A stretch of 64,000 nucleotides of DNA from Paenibacillus albicereus (GTDB lineage: Bacteria; Bacillota; Bacilli; Paenibacillales; Paenibacillaceae): contig NZ_CP051428.1 in the NCBI RefSeq assembly GCF_012676905.1, positions 1,169,001 to 1,233,000 of the forward strand, given 5' to 3'. The notes under the pieces were generated by a model. That model saw only the letters and a program-made list of their open reading frames with translations, ran no database searches and was not told where the DNA came from. A program made the position numbers and the translations under genes. Positions 8,963 to 16,948 of this stretch are shown one piece after another; position 1 is the first letter of the stretch, and every line of letters begins with the position of its first letter.

Positions 8963-8991
8963 TTTCCCTCGCGGCGGCAATCAGGTATAAT
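8963..8991 (+). promoter_or_regulatory. Candidate sigma-A promoter for the bacilliredoxin gene
   Basis: A perfect -10 box TATAAT lies at 8986-8991, 44 bases before the start codon. The -35 position 17 bases upstream reads TTTCCC, which is weak. The perfect -10 just after a terminator makes a promoter here likely. Confidence 0.6.
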
Positions 8992-9035
8992 AGCGGGGAT
9001 AATGCCAATCCAATCCCCGAAAGGTGTGGGTTTAA

Positions 9036-9470
9036 ATGTCGATGTCTTTTGAGAGATACATGTTCGATATGGTGCAGCCGATGAGGGACGAGCTGACTCG
9101 TCTGGGCATCCAGGAGCTGCGGACGCCGGAGGAAGTCGAGGAGAAGCTGCCGACGGCCAAGGGAACGGCGCTTGTCGTCGTCAATTCCGTCTGCGGCTGC
9201 GCCGCGGGGCAATGCCGTCCGGGCGTCGCGGATGCGCTCGCCCACGACATCACGCCGGATCACCTGTACACGGTGTTCGCCGGCCAGGACAAGGAAGCGA
9301 CGGCCAAAGCCCGCGAATACTTCGCGCCGTACCCGCCTTCTTCTCCGTCCATCGCCCTCATGAAGGACGGCGAGCTCGTGCACTTCATCGAGCGCCATCA
9401 GATTGAAAACCGTTCCGCCGCAGACATTTCGGCCGAGCTGACGGGCGCGTTCGACCGTTACTGCCGCTAA
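9036..9470 (+). CDS. Bacilliredoxin, BrxA/BrxB family
   Basis: A cytoplasmic thiol-disulfide protein that removes bacillithiol from S-bacillithiolated proteins after oxidative stress, so it points to a bacillithiol-using member of the Bacillota. The 144-residue length and the thioredoxin-like fold match the YphP/YqiW family. The active site CGC lies at residues 53-55 in NSVCGCAAGQCRPG, preceded by the strand ALVVVN. AAAGGTG precedes the ATG, and a perfect TATAAT box lies upstream. BrxA and BrxB cannot be told apart by eye. Confidence 0.95.
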   Translation: MSMSFERYMFDMVQPMRDELTRLGIQELRTPEEVEEKLPTAKGTALVVVNSVCGCAAGQCRPGVADALAHDITPDHLYTVFAGQDKEATAKAREYFAPYPPSSPSIALMKDGELVHFIERHQIENRSAADISAELTGAFDRYCR

Positions 9471-9506
9471 CCGTCCCGCCCGATTTTCCGAAGGAGGAAT
9501 AGAGCC

Positions 9507-10316
9507 ATGAGCTTGCAGCAGGACATCATCGCCGCGCTCGGCGTCAAGCCGAGCATCGATCCGGAGCAGGAAATCCGCCGCAGGGTGGACTTCCTCAAGG
9601 AATATGTCGTCGGCGCCGGCGCGTCGGGCCTGCTGATCGCGATCAGCGGCGGCATCGACAGCGCCGTCGCCGCCGGCTTGTGCAAGCGCGCGACGGACGA
9701 GCTGACGCAGGAGAAAGGCCGGGAGTACATGACGCTCGGCGTATTCCAGCCCTATGGCGAGCAGTCTGACATCGCGCACAGCTACGAGGTCGCCGAAGCG
9801 TTCGAGCTCAAGCACCGCGTCGAGACGAACATCGCGGAGGCGGTCGACGAGATCGCGCTCGAGGTCGAGCATGCCTTGAAGTCGATCGGCCTCTCCCGCC
9901 ATGTGAACCGGGGCGTCAAGGGCAACATCAAGGCGCGCACGCGGATGGTGACCCAGTACGCGCTGGCCGGGGAGCTGAACCTGCTCGTCGTCGGCACCGA
10001 CCACGCCTCCGAAGCGATCACCGGGTTCTACACCAAATGGGGCGACGGGGCGGTCGACATCACCCCGCTGAGCACGCTCAACAAGCATCAGGTGCGGCAG
10101 GTGGCCGCGGCGCTCGGCGTGCCGCAGAGCGTCCTCGACAAGGCTCCGACGGCGGGGCTCTGGGAAGGCCAGACCGACGAAGGCGAGCTCGGCATCAAGT
10201 ACGATGACAACAGCGCTTACCTGGAGGGCCGCGAAATTCCAGAGGCCGCGCGCGAGCTGCTGGAAAAGCAGTATCTCAAGACGCAGCACAAGCGCTCCCC
10301 GATCCCGGGCATCTGA
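9507..10316 (+). CDS. nadE: NAD+ synthase, ammonia-dependent type
   Basis: Makes NAD+ from nicotinic acid adenine dinucleotide, ATP and ammonia, the last step of NAD synthesis. The 269-residue length matches the short NH3-dependent form without a glutaminase domain. The ATP pyrophosphatase loop SGGIDS is at residues 47-52; VVGTDHASEAITGFYTKWGD and PTAGLWEGQTDEGELG are family landmarks. AAGGAGGAAT precedes the ATG. The gene follows the bacilliredoxin gene by 36 bases and precedes acpS by 12, so the three may share a transcript. Confidence 0.97.
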   Translation: MSLQQDIIAALGVKPSIDPEQEIRRRVDFLKEYVVGAGASGLLIAISGGIDSAVAAGLCKRATDELTQEKGREYMTLGVFQPYGEQSDIAHSYEVAEAFELKHRVETNIAEAVDEIALEVEHALKSIGLSRHVNRGVKGNIKARTRMVTQYALAGELNLLVVGTDHASEAITGFYTKWGDGAVDITPLSTLNKHQVRQVAAALGVPQSVLDKAPTAGLWEGQTDEGELGIKYDDNSAYLEGREIPEAARELLEKQYLKTQHKRSPIPGI

Positions 10317-10328
10317 GGCGGCTCGTCC

Positions 10329-10718
10329 ATGATCGCCGGCATCGGCCATGACTTGTGCGACATCAGCCGGGTGGAGCGGATGCTCGCGGGCGAAGCGGGC
10401 CCGCGCTTCCTTCGGCGCATCCTGACCGAGGAGGAGCTGGATCTTGCCTCGGCGCTCGGCGGACGCAGGCAAGCGGAGTTCGTCGCCGGCCGCTTCGCCG
10501 CCAAGGAGGCGGCCGTCAAGGCGCTCGGCTGCGGCATCGGCGCGAGCGCCGGCTTCCGCGACGTCGCGATTCTGCGCGGACCGTCCGGCAGGCCGATCTG
10601 CCGGCTCTCCGCCCGCTCCGCCGCCGTGCTCGGACTCCATGCCTCGGCGGCGCTGCATGTCAGCATTACCCACGAGCAGCAGCTCGCTTCCGCTTTCGTA
10701 GTTCTGGAGACCCAATGA
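10329..10718 (+). CDS. acpS: Holo-[acyl-carrier-protein] synthase
   Basis: Transfers 4'-phosphopantetheine from CoA to the serine of acyl carrier protein, activating it for fatty acid synthesis. It is 129 residues long. The Mg-binding Asp is at residue 8 in GIGHDLCDISRVERM, and the second signature FVAGRFAAKEAAVKALG is intact, including the conserved Glu. It is the usual small trimeric AcpS type and lacks the Sfp duplication. It follows nadE closely and is ended by a terminator 18 bases downstream. As the housekeeping form it is not evidence for a carrier-protein pathway in the cluster that follows. Confidence 0.96.
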   Translation: MIAGIGHDLCDISRVERMLAGEAGPRFLRRILTEEELDLASALGGRRQAEFVAGRFAAKEAAVKALGCGIGASAGFRDVAILRGPSGRPICRLSARSAAVLGLHASAALHVSITHEQQLASAFVVLETQ

Positions 10719-10735
10719 ACACGCACGATCCAACG

Positions 10736-10766
10736 ACCCTGCACGCTTCGGCGCGCAGGGTTTTTT
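10736..10766 (+). terminator. Rho-independent terminator after acpS
   Basis: ACCCTGC at 10736-10742 pairs with GCAGGGT, extended by CGC/GCG across a TTCG tetraloop with one mismatch, and followed by a T run at 10761-10766. Confidence 0.9.
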
Positions 10767-10788
10767 GACATCTAAAGGACCAAATTCA

Positions 10789-10812
10789 GACATTTAAATT
10801 AAAATTTATGTC
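10789..10812 (+). promoter_or_regulatory. AT-rich imperfect palindrome, possible operator
   Basis: GACAT at 10789-10793 and ATGTC at 10808-10812 flank an AT-only core. A further GACAT lies at 10767-10771. The 100 bases before the LuxR-type gene are far lower in GC than the rest of the window, as expected for a control region. I could not settle a -35/-10 pair. Confidence 0.35.
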
Positions 10813-10921
10813 ATTCGACAGTTTTTTCAGCTTCAGCTTGGTAGTATTCTTTTAATCCGATGCGAAAAGGAGGAAGTCTGCTGCTGGCAACATGCGATCG
10901 ACACCGATAGAGGAGGAAGCG

Positions 10922-11701
10922 ATGAGGAGAATGGAAGCAGGAACCCGCGCGCGGCGCAAGCAAGGCAAGCCTTGGTGCACCGTCGACGACTTCGATGGAA
11001 AGCGCTGGCCGCTGGACAAGCAGGCGCGGGGAGAGCAGGCGGCGTGGAGGCCGCATGCCGAGCAGGCGGAAGCGATCCGTCTGCTTGCCGGAGAGATTCA
11101 GGAAATGACGCTCGTCAAGCCGCATCTGTTCCTCTATGCGGATGAGGCGGGCATCGTCCGCCATATCCAAGGCGAGGCGGAGCTGGCGCGCCGGCTGGGC
11201 GAAGCCGGCCTGCGCGCCGGGGTCAGCCTGGCGCGGGAGCAAGCGGGGCGCAATGCGGTCGCGCTGGCGCTGGCGACCGGCCGGCTGTCCGTCGTCGAAG
11301 GGCTGGAGCACGACAAGCCGGCCTTCGGGGGGCTGTCCTGGGTGTGCGCGCCGCTGCGGCGGGACGACCGGGGCTGCGGGTATGTGGCGCTCGGGAGCAC
11401 GCCAGGCGGGGAGCTCGCGTTCCGCGTGCCGCTGCTGCAGCAGCTGGCCCGTGCCGTCGAGGGCCGGACGGAGCGGACGGCGTCCGCTCCGGATTCGGTT
11501 CAAAAACGGCTGGAGGAGCATCGGCTGACCTTTCGCGAGATGGAGGTCGCCGGCAGCTGGCTGGAGGGGCTGGCCGTCGCGGAGATCGCGGAGCGGCACG
11601 GCATCACCGAGCAGACGGTGCGGACGTTCATTAAAAAAATATATGCGAAGACCGGCGTGAGCCACAAAGGGGAGTTCTTCATCCGGTTTTTGAAGCGATA
11701 A
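10922..11701 (+). CDS. LuxR-type regulator with GAF-like sensor domain
   Basis: A 259-residue transcription regulator. Residues 45-165 resemble the GAF-type sensor of acetoin-operon activators: DEAGIVRHIQGEAELA, then AGRNAVALALATGRLSVVEG and LSWVCAPLRRDDRGCGYVALG. Residues 200-259 form a LuxR helix-turn-helix (LTFREMEVAGSWLEG, IAERHGITEQTVRTFIKKI). There is no receiver domain. AGGAGG is five bases before the ATG at 10922; an earlier ATG at 10892 is worse placed. It lies 199 bases upstream of the trpC-led operon on the same strand and is the natural candidate to control it in response to a small molecule; that link is inference from position. Confidence 0.8.
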   Translation: MRRMEAGTRARRKQGKPWCTVDDFDGKRWPLDKQARGEQAAWRPHAEQAEAIRLLAGEIQEMTLVKPHLFLYADEAGIVRHIQGEAELARRLGEAGLRAGVSLAREQAGRNAVALALATGRLSVVEGLEHDKPAFGGLSWVCAPLRRDDRGCGYVALGSTPGGELAFRVPLLQQLARAVEGRTERTASAPDSVQKRLEEHRLTFREMEVAGSWLEGLAVAEIAERHGITEQTVRTFIKKIYAKTGVSHKGEFFIRFLKR

Positions 11702-11760
11702 GCGCTTGTCCCGCCTGATGCCGCGGGAATGCGGCTCGGGCAATACCCAATTTAGGGCAT

Positions 11761-11788
11761 TTGACGAAGCGGCTGTTTTGACTATGAT
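11761..11788 (+). promoter_or_regulatory. Sigma-A-type promoter for the trpC-led operon
   Basis: TTGACG at 11761-11766 and TATGAT at 11783-11788 are separated by 16 bases. The leader of roughly 105 bases to trpC shows no T-box or obvious TRAP-type triplet array. No other promoter this good was seen until the end of the 17 kb gene run. Confidence 0.6.
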
Positions 11789-11900
11789 GGACGCAGTTTC
11801 CCCATCCTTTTACATCAGCAGGCAAGAGCCGCGCCGAAACGCGCGCAGGACGGCCGGAAGCGGCGGACATCCGCCTATCGGAAGGAGCTGGAATAGAGAC

Positions 11901-12743
11901 ATGTTCATGCTGGACGAAATCGTCGCTCATAAGCGCATCGAGCTGGAACGCAAGAAAAAAGAGGCGAGCGCCGCCCGGCTGCGGGACAAGCTGGCGCAGG
12001 CGAGGGCGCCGCGGGATTTCCGGGGGGCGCTGAAGGCGCCGGGCATCTCGCTGATCGCCGAGATCAAGCGCAAGTCGCCGTCGAAGGGGGAATTCCGCGC
12101 GGAGTTCAAGCCGGAGGAGCTGGCGCTGGCGTATGAGGCTGGCGGCGCCAGGGCGATCTCGGTGCTGGCGGACGAGGCGTTTTTCGGCAACGGGGCGTCG
12201 GTCGTGGAGCAGGTGGCCAATCTCGGCGGGCTGTCGCTGCCGGTCATGTACAAGGACTTCATCGTGGACGAGTACCAAATTCTCGAGGCCCGCGCGGTCG
12301 GCGCGGACGCGGCGCTCGTCATCGTGCGCTCGGTGCCGGACGACAAGCAGCTGGCCGAGCTGCTCGCGCTGGCGGGAGAGCTCGGCATGGGCGTCATCGC
12401 GGAATGCTTCACGCCGGCCGACGCCGAGCGGGCGCTCGGAGCGGGGGCGGGAATCATCGGCATCAACAACCGCGACCTGCAGACGTTCGAGGTGGACATC
12501 CGGCGGGCCGGCCAGATCCGGGCGCTGCTCGGAGGGGACATCGTCACGGTAAGCGAAAGCGGCATGCACTCCCGCTCTGATGCGCTGCAGGCGCAAAGCG
12601 AGGGATTCGACGCGATGCTCGTCGGCGAGGCGATCCTGAGCGCCGCCGACCCGGGCGCGGCGGTACGACGGTTCGTCGGACGAGAGGCGGAAGGAACGGC
12701 GGCCGGAGAGGCTGCGGCAGGAAAGGAAGGGGTGCCTGGATGA
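11901..12743 (+). CDS. trpC: Indole-3-glycerol phosphate synthase
   Basis: Closes the indole ring from carboxyphenylamino-deoxyribulose phosphate to indole-3-glycerol phosphate. The 280-residue TIM barrel shows the N-terminal family start [28 protein letters not shown] (substrate phosphate and carboxylate contacts), [13 protein letters not shown] with the catalytic Lys, and [16 protein letters not shown]. The ATG at 11901 follows GAAGGAG by 13 bases; ATG 11907 is a possible alternative. The last 20 residues are an Ala/Gly/Glu tail. Its stop overlaps trpB by four bases. The usual upstream trpE, trpG and trpD and the trpF expected between C and B are absent here. Confidence 0.95.
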   Translation: MFMLDEIVAHKRIELERKKKEASAARLRDKLAQARAPRDFRGALKAPGISLIAEIKRKSPSKGEFRAEFKPEELALAYEAGGARAISVLADEAFFGNGASVVEQVANLGGLSLPVMYKDFIVDEYQILEARAVGADAALVIVRSVPDDKQLAELLALAGELGMGVIAECFTPADAERALGAGAGIIGINNRDLQTFEVDIRRAGQIRALLGGDIVTVSESGMHSRSDALQAQSEGFDAMLVGEAILSAADPGAAVRRFVGREAEGTAAGEAAAGKEGVPG

Positions 12744-13933
12744 ACGAGTTCTACGGTCCGTTCGGCGGGGCGTTCGTGGCGGAGACGCTGATCCGCAATC
12801 TGGAGGAGCTGAAGCGGGAGTATGCGGCCGTCCGCGGGGACGAGGCGTTCCTCGCGCAGGTCGACCGCCTGCTCAAGGAGTTCGTCGGCCGGCCGACGCC
12901 GATCACGCCGCTGGAGCGGCTGAGCGGAGAGCAGGGCGGAGCGAGCGTGTACCTCAAGCGCGAGGACCTGACCCATACGGGGGCGCACAAGATCAACAAC
13001 GCGCTGGCGCAGGCGCTGCTGGCCAAGCGCATGGGCAAGAAGCGCATCGTCGCGGAGACGGGAGCGGGACAGCATGGCGTCGCCGTCGCGACCGCCTGCT
13101 GCAAGCTCGGCCTCGAGTGCGTCGTCTACATGGGCGCGGTCGACGCGGCCCGGCAGGCGCCGAACGTGCAGCGCATGAAGCTGCTCGGAGCCGACCTGCG
13201 GCTCGTCACGCTCGGACAGCAGACGCTCAAGGACGCGATCAGCGAAGCGATCCGCGACTGGATCGCGAACGTCGACACGACGCACTACCTGCTCGGGTCG
13301 GCGGTCGGTCCGCAGCCTTTTCCCGAGATCGTGCGCGATTTTCAGTCCGTCATCGGACGGGAAGCCCGCGAGCAGCTGCTGCGGGCGGAGGGTCGGCTGC
13401 CGGACGCGGTCGTCGCCTGCGTCGGCGGCGGCAGCAACGCGATCGGCATCTTCAGCGGCTTCCTGGACGATCCCGAGGTGCGCCTGATCGGCGTGCAGGC
13501 GGCGGGCGAGGGGCTGGAGTCGGGCAAGCACGCGGCTCCGCTCGTCCAAGGCACGCTCGGCATCATCCAGGGCAGTCTGACCTACATGCTGCAGGACGAG
13601 CACGGCGGCATCCGCGAGACGCACAGCATCGCGCCAGGCCTCGATTATCCGGGAGCCGGGCCGCAGCACAGCTACCTGAAGGACAGCGGACGCGTGGAGT
13701 ACACGTCGGCGACCGACCGCGAGGCGCTGGAGGCGTTCCGCTACCTGTGCCGGACGGAGGGCATCCTGCCCGCGCTGGAGTCGTCCCATGCGGTGGCGCA
13801 CGTGCTGAAGCTGGCGCCGGCGATGGAGCCGGGGCAGATCGTGCTGGTCAACCTGTCGGGACGAGGAGACAAGGATCTCAGCCAGGCCATCGAGGCGCTG
13901 GACAAGCTGGAGCTGGAGGGAGCGCGCGCATGA
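12740..13933 (+). CDS. trpB: Tryptophan synthase beta chain
   Basis: The PLP enzyme that joins indole and serine to form tryptophan, working with TrpA. It has 397 residues, normal for TrpB1. The PLP lysine is about residue 84 in [28 protein letters not shown] and the phosphate loop [10 protein letters not shown] are intact, as is the C-terminal serine motif NLSGRGDKD. The ATG overlaps the trpC stop and its own stop overlaps the trpA start by four bases. The first residues ([15 protein letters not shown]) are shorter than in many TrpB proteins but keep the FGG(A/R)FV start of the fold. Confidence 0.97.
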   Translation: MNEFYGPFGGAFVAETLIRNLEELKREYAAVRGDEAFLAQVDRLLKEFVGRPTPITPLERLSGEQGGASVYLKREDLTHTGAHKINNALAQALLAKRMGKKRIVAETGAGQHGVAVATACCKLGLECVVYMGAVDAARQAPNVQRMKLLGADLRLVTLGQQTLKDAISEAIRDWIANVDTTHYLLGSAVGPQPFPEIVRDFQSVIGREAREQLLRAEGRLPDAVVACVGGGSNAIGIFSGFLDDPEVRLIGVQAAGEGLESGKHAAPLVQGTLGIIQGSLTYMLQDEHGGIRETHSIAPGLDYPGAGPQHSYLKDSGRVEYTSATDREALEAFRYLCRTEGILPALESSHAVAHVLKLAPAMEPGQIVLVNLSGRGDKDLSQAIEALDKLELEGARA

Positions 13934-14739
13934 GCCGGATCGAAACGATGTTCAGCAGGCTGAAGGAGCGCGGCGAGAAGGCGCTCATCCCTTATCTGCC
14001 GTGCGGCTATCCCGAACGGGGCAGCACGCCGGGACTGATCCGCGCGATCGCGGATGCGGGCGCGGACATGATCGAGCTCGGCGTGCCGTACGCCGATCCG
14101 CTCGCCGACGGCCCCGCCATCCAGGAGGCGAGCCTGCAGGCCGTGCTTGGCGGCACGAGGCTGAGCGATTGCCTGGAGACGGTCGCCGGGCTGCGGCGCG
14201 AAGGGCTGGAGCTGCCGGTCGCGCTGATGGGCTACGCGAACTCCTTCCTCGCCTACGGCCTGGAGAAGCTGGCGCATGACGCGGCTCTGGCCGGCGTGGA
14301 CGGCTTCATCATCCCCGATCTGCCGTCGACGATGGCCGGGCCGTGGGTCGACGTGTTCCGTCCGCAGGGGCTGGACCTGATCTTCTTCATCGCGCCGACG
14401 ACGACGCCGGAGCGGGCGCAGGCGGTCGTCGAGCAGGGCAGCGGCTTCCTCTATTGCATCTCGGTCGCCGGCGTCACCGGCGAGCGGGAGCGGATGCCGG
14501 TGGAGCTGGAAGGCTTCCTGAACGAGGTCCGCCGCCGCACGGATCTGCCGCTCGCCGTCGGCTTCGGCATCTCCCATGCCGGCCACGTGGAGGAGGTCAG
14601 CGGCTACGCCGACGGCGCGATCGTCGGCAGCGCGCTCGTCAACCTGATCCGCCGCACGCCGGCGGACCGGGTCGTGGCCGAGGTCGGCCGGTTCATCGGC
14701 GAGCTCAAGCAGGCGACCGGCAAGGCTCAGCATGTCTGA
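13930..14739 (+). CDS. trpA: Tryptophan synthase alpha chain
   Basis: Cleaves indole-3-glycerol phosphate to indole and glyceraldehyde 3-phosphate and channels indole to TrpB. It is 269 residues long. The catalytic residues are Glu 49 in [12 protein letters not shown] and Asp 60 in [11 protein letters not shown], at the same numbers as in the enteric enzyme. The phosphate-binding end [13 protein letters not shown] and IVGSALV is present. Its stop overlaps the next gene, a sugar-type dehydrogenase, by eight bases. That overlap ties the trp genes to the cluster that follows, unlike a standard trp operon, which ends with trpA. Confidence 0.96.
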   Translation: MSRIETMFSRLKERGEKALIPYLPCGYPERGSTPGLIRAIADAGADMIELGVPYADPLADGPAIQEASLQAVLGGTRLSDCLETVAGLRREGLELPVALMGYANSFLAYGLEKLAHDAALAGVDGFIIPDLPSTMAGPWVDVFRPQGLDLIFFIAPTTTPERAQAVVEQGSGFLYCISVAGVTGERERMPVELEGFLNEVRRRTDLPLAVGFGISHAGHVEEVSGYADGAIVGSALVNLIRRTPADRVVAEVGRFIGELKQATGKAQHV

Positions 14740-15775
14740 GCCGCTGCGTTCGCTGCTCGTCGGCTTCGGCCGCGCGGGCCGCGAGCTGCATCTGCCCTGC
14801 CTGCGCAAGGCGGCGGCGCTGCCGTCGCTGCGCGGTCGGCTGCAAGGCCCGGTCGGCGTGCTCGATCCGGGACTGACGGGAGCGGAGGGGACTCCGCCGG
14901 ACGCGGCGCTGCTGGCGGGATGGCCGGAGGCGGTGCGCGACTACCCGCCGGAGCGGACCGTCGTGCATGTGTGCACGCCGCCGGGCCAGCATGCCGAGGC
15001 GGCGGAGCAGGCGGCGCGGCACGGCTACTCCCGGCTGATCGTCGAGAAGCCGCTGGCCGGCACGCTGGAGGACGCGGATGCGATCCTCGCGCTGCAGCGG
15101 CGCTGCGGGCTGGACCTGCTCGTCGTCGCGAACTGGCTGTCCAGCTCGCTCTACAAGACGATCCGCGAGCGGATGGACGGCGGCCGCCTCGGGCGGCTGC
15201 GGCGGATCGAGGCGTGCCAGAACAAGGCCCGCCTCTCCCGCAGCCTGCGGCAGCCGGGCCACGACAGCGCGTTCGACGTCGAGCTGCCGCATCTGGCCGC
15301 GCTGGCGCTCGCGCTCGGCGGCGAGGAGGCGCAGGTGACAGGCGCGGCGGCCGAGGACATGGTCGTCGGCGAGCGGCAGCTGCCGCTGCTCGGACGGGCC
15401 GAGCTGACGCTGAAGCATGCTGCCGGAGCCGTTTCCCGCATCCGCTCCGATCTCATGAGCCCGGTGCGCGAGCGCAGGCTCGAGCTGGAATTCGACGACG
15501 CGGCCGTGACGGGCTATTTTCCGGCCAGCGGCGACGACAGCTACTCCTGGCTGGAGGTGCGGGGCAAGGACGGCCGGATCGTCGAGCGGCTGTGGCTGGA
15601 GGACGATCCGCTGACGGCCGTGATGGAGGAGTTCTATCTCCATTACGCCGGCATCGGACCGAGTCCGCTCAGCGGCGCCGCGTTCAACCGGGCGGTCATG
15701 AAGGTTCTGGAAGAAGCCAAGGCGATTCCCGCCCGCGAGCGGGCCGATCGCCACGCGGCCGCCGCCGGCGGCTGA
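14732..15775 (+). CDS. Gfo/Idh/MocA-family oxidoreductase 1
   Basis: An NAD(P)-dependent dehydrogenase of the Gfo/Idh/MocA superfamily, 347 residues, cytoplasmic. The dinucleotide motif GFGRAG is at residues 11-16, the strand motif VVHVCTPPGQH follows, and the hallmark EKP is at 105-107 in IVEKPLAGT. The C-terminal half should form the open alpha/beta substrate domain; AFDVELPHLAALAL may carry the His usually found near the catalytic site. Such enzymes oxidise a sugar or cyclitol hydroxyl to a ketone, often to feed a DegT aminotransferase, and two DegT genes follow directly. It is translationally coupled to trpA. Substrate unknown. Confidence 0.88.
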   Translation: MSEPLRSLLVGFGRAGRELHLPCLRKAAALPSLRGRLQGPVGVLDPGLTGAEGTPPDAALLAGWPEAVRDYPPERTVVHVCTPPGQHAEAAEQAARHGYSRLIVEKPLAGTLEDADAILALQRRCGLDLLVVANWLSSSLYKTIRERMDGGRLGRLRRIEACQNKARLSRSLRQPGHDSAFDVELPHLAALALALGGEEAQVTGAAAEDMVVGERQLPLLGRAELTLKHAAGAVSRIRSDLMSPVRERRLELEFDDAAVTGYFPASGDDSYSWLEVRGKDGRIVERLWLEDDPLTAVMEEFYLHYAGIGPSPLSGAAFNRAVMKVLEEAKAIPARERADRHAAAAGG

Positions 15776-15817
15776 GCAACGAACAAGAAGCATAGACGCC
15801 AGAGAGGGGCATCGATC

Positions 15818-16948
15818 ATGAGCATTGCCTTTTATACCGGAGCGCGCTCCTTCGAGGAGGCGTGGCCCCGGCTGTCGGAGCGGCTGGACCGGGTCATCGG
15901 CTGCGGCCAGTTCACGAACGGACCGGAGGTCGAGCAGCTGGAGCGGGCGCTGGAGCGCTACACGGGAGCGCGCCACGCGGTCGCCGTCGGCAACGCGACC
16001 GACGCGCTCATCCTGCTGCTGCAGGCGGCCGGCATCGGCCCCGGCGATGAGGTGATCGTGCCGGGCTACTCGTTCTTCGCGACGGCGTCCTGCGTCGCCC
16101 ACGCGGGCGCGACGCCGGTGTTCTGCGACATCGATCCGGCCACCTACGCGATCGATCCGGCCGGGATCGAGGCCAAGATCACCGAGCGCACGCGGGCGAT
16201 CATGCCGGTCCATCTGTTCACGCAGATGGCGGACATGCCGGCGATCCTCGACATCGCGCGGCGCCATGGGCTGCAGGTGCTGGAGGACAGCGCCGAGGGC
16301 ATCGGCATGTTCAGCGGCGGCGTGCACGCCGGGCTGCATGGACGAGGCGGCGTGCTGTCGTTCTTCCCGACGAAGACGCTCGGCGCGATCGGCGACGCCG
16401 GCATGATCCTGACGGACGACGACGCCCTGGCGGCCTCCGCCCGCCGGCTGCGCAGCCACGGCCAGGAGGCCGGCCAGCCGTACATCCATCATGAGATCGG
16501 CTGGAACAGCCGCATGGACGACGTGCAGGCGGCGGTCATCGCCGTGCGCCTGGAGTCGCTGGCGGCGAACATCGCCCGCCGCGCCCATCTGGCCGCGCTG
16601 TACGACCGCGAGCTGGCGGCCGTGCCGCAGGTGTCGACGCCGGTCATCAAGGAAAGCACGGAAGCGGCCAACGCCGTCTATTACGTCTATCTGATCGAAG
16701 CGGACGAGCGGGACGGACTCGTGGAGCATCTGACGGCGAGGGGCATCGGCACGGAGGTGTATTATCCGCTGCCGCTGCATCTGCAGCCGGTGTTCGCGGA
16801 GCTGGGCGGACGCCCGGGGCAGCTCCCCCATGCGGAGCGGGCGGCCGGACGCGCCGTCGGCCTGCCGATGTACCCCGATCTGACCGACGAGGAGGCGAGG
16901 CTCGTCTGCCGGACCATCCAGGACTTTTACGCGGAGGTGAAGTCATGA
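15818..16948 (+). CDS. DegT/DnrJ/EryC1-family aminotransferase 1
   Basis: A PLP-dependent sugar aminotransferase, 376 residues. The family signatures are GNATDALILLLQ (cofactor phosphate), VPGYSFFATA, LEDSAEGIGMF (Asp contacting the pyridine ring) and FFPTKTLGAIGDAG with the PLP lysine at about 186. The late motif GWNSRMDDVQAA and TEVYYPLPLHLQ are typical of the group acting on keto-sugars or keto-cyclitols. AGAGAGGGG lies before the ATG and the gene starts 42 bases after the dehydrogenase. Its stop overlaps the second DegT by four bases. WbpE-type nucleotide-sugar and kanosamine-type enzymes share these motifs, so the keto substrate is not fixed. Confidence 0.92.
   Translation: MSIAFYTGARSFEEAWPRLSERLDRVIGCGQFTNGPEVEQLERALERYTGARHAVAVGNATDALILLLQAAGIGPGDEVIVPGYSFFATASCVAHAGATPVFCDIDPATYAIDPAGIEAKITERTRAIMPVHLFTQMADMPAILDIARRHGLQVLEDSAEGIGMFSGGVHAGLHGRGGVLSFFPTKTLGAIGDAGMILTDDDALAASARRLRSHGQEAGQPYIHHEIGWNSRMDDVQAAVIAVRLESLAANIARRAHLAALYDRELAAVPQVSTPVIKESTEAANAVYYVYLIEADERDGLVEHLTARGIGTEVYYPLPLHLQPVFAELGGRPGQLPHAERAAGRAVGLPMYPDLTDEEARLVCRTIQDFYAEVKS

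Noticed and set aside
8382-10793. 803-codon reverse-strand ORF across small genes, bacilliredoxin, nadE and acpS
   Set aside because: A shadow frame of the GC-rich genes on the forward strand; it has Arg/Leu/Asp-rich composition and no recognisable motif.
11702-11900. T-box or TRAP-type leader before trpC
   Set aside because: No T-box sequence with a terminator/antiterminator pair and no regular GAG/TAG triplets were found; only a promoter is supported.
11901-14739. Simple remnant of a housekeeping trp operon
   Set aside because: Not excluded, but the eight-base overlap of trpA with a sugar-type dehydrogenase and the intact catalytic residues favour a working unit tied to the cluster, so it is kept as a finding rather than called a remnant.
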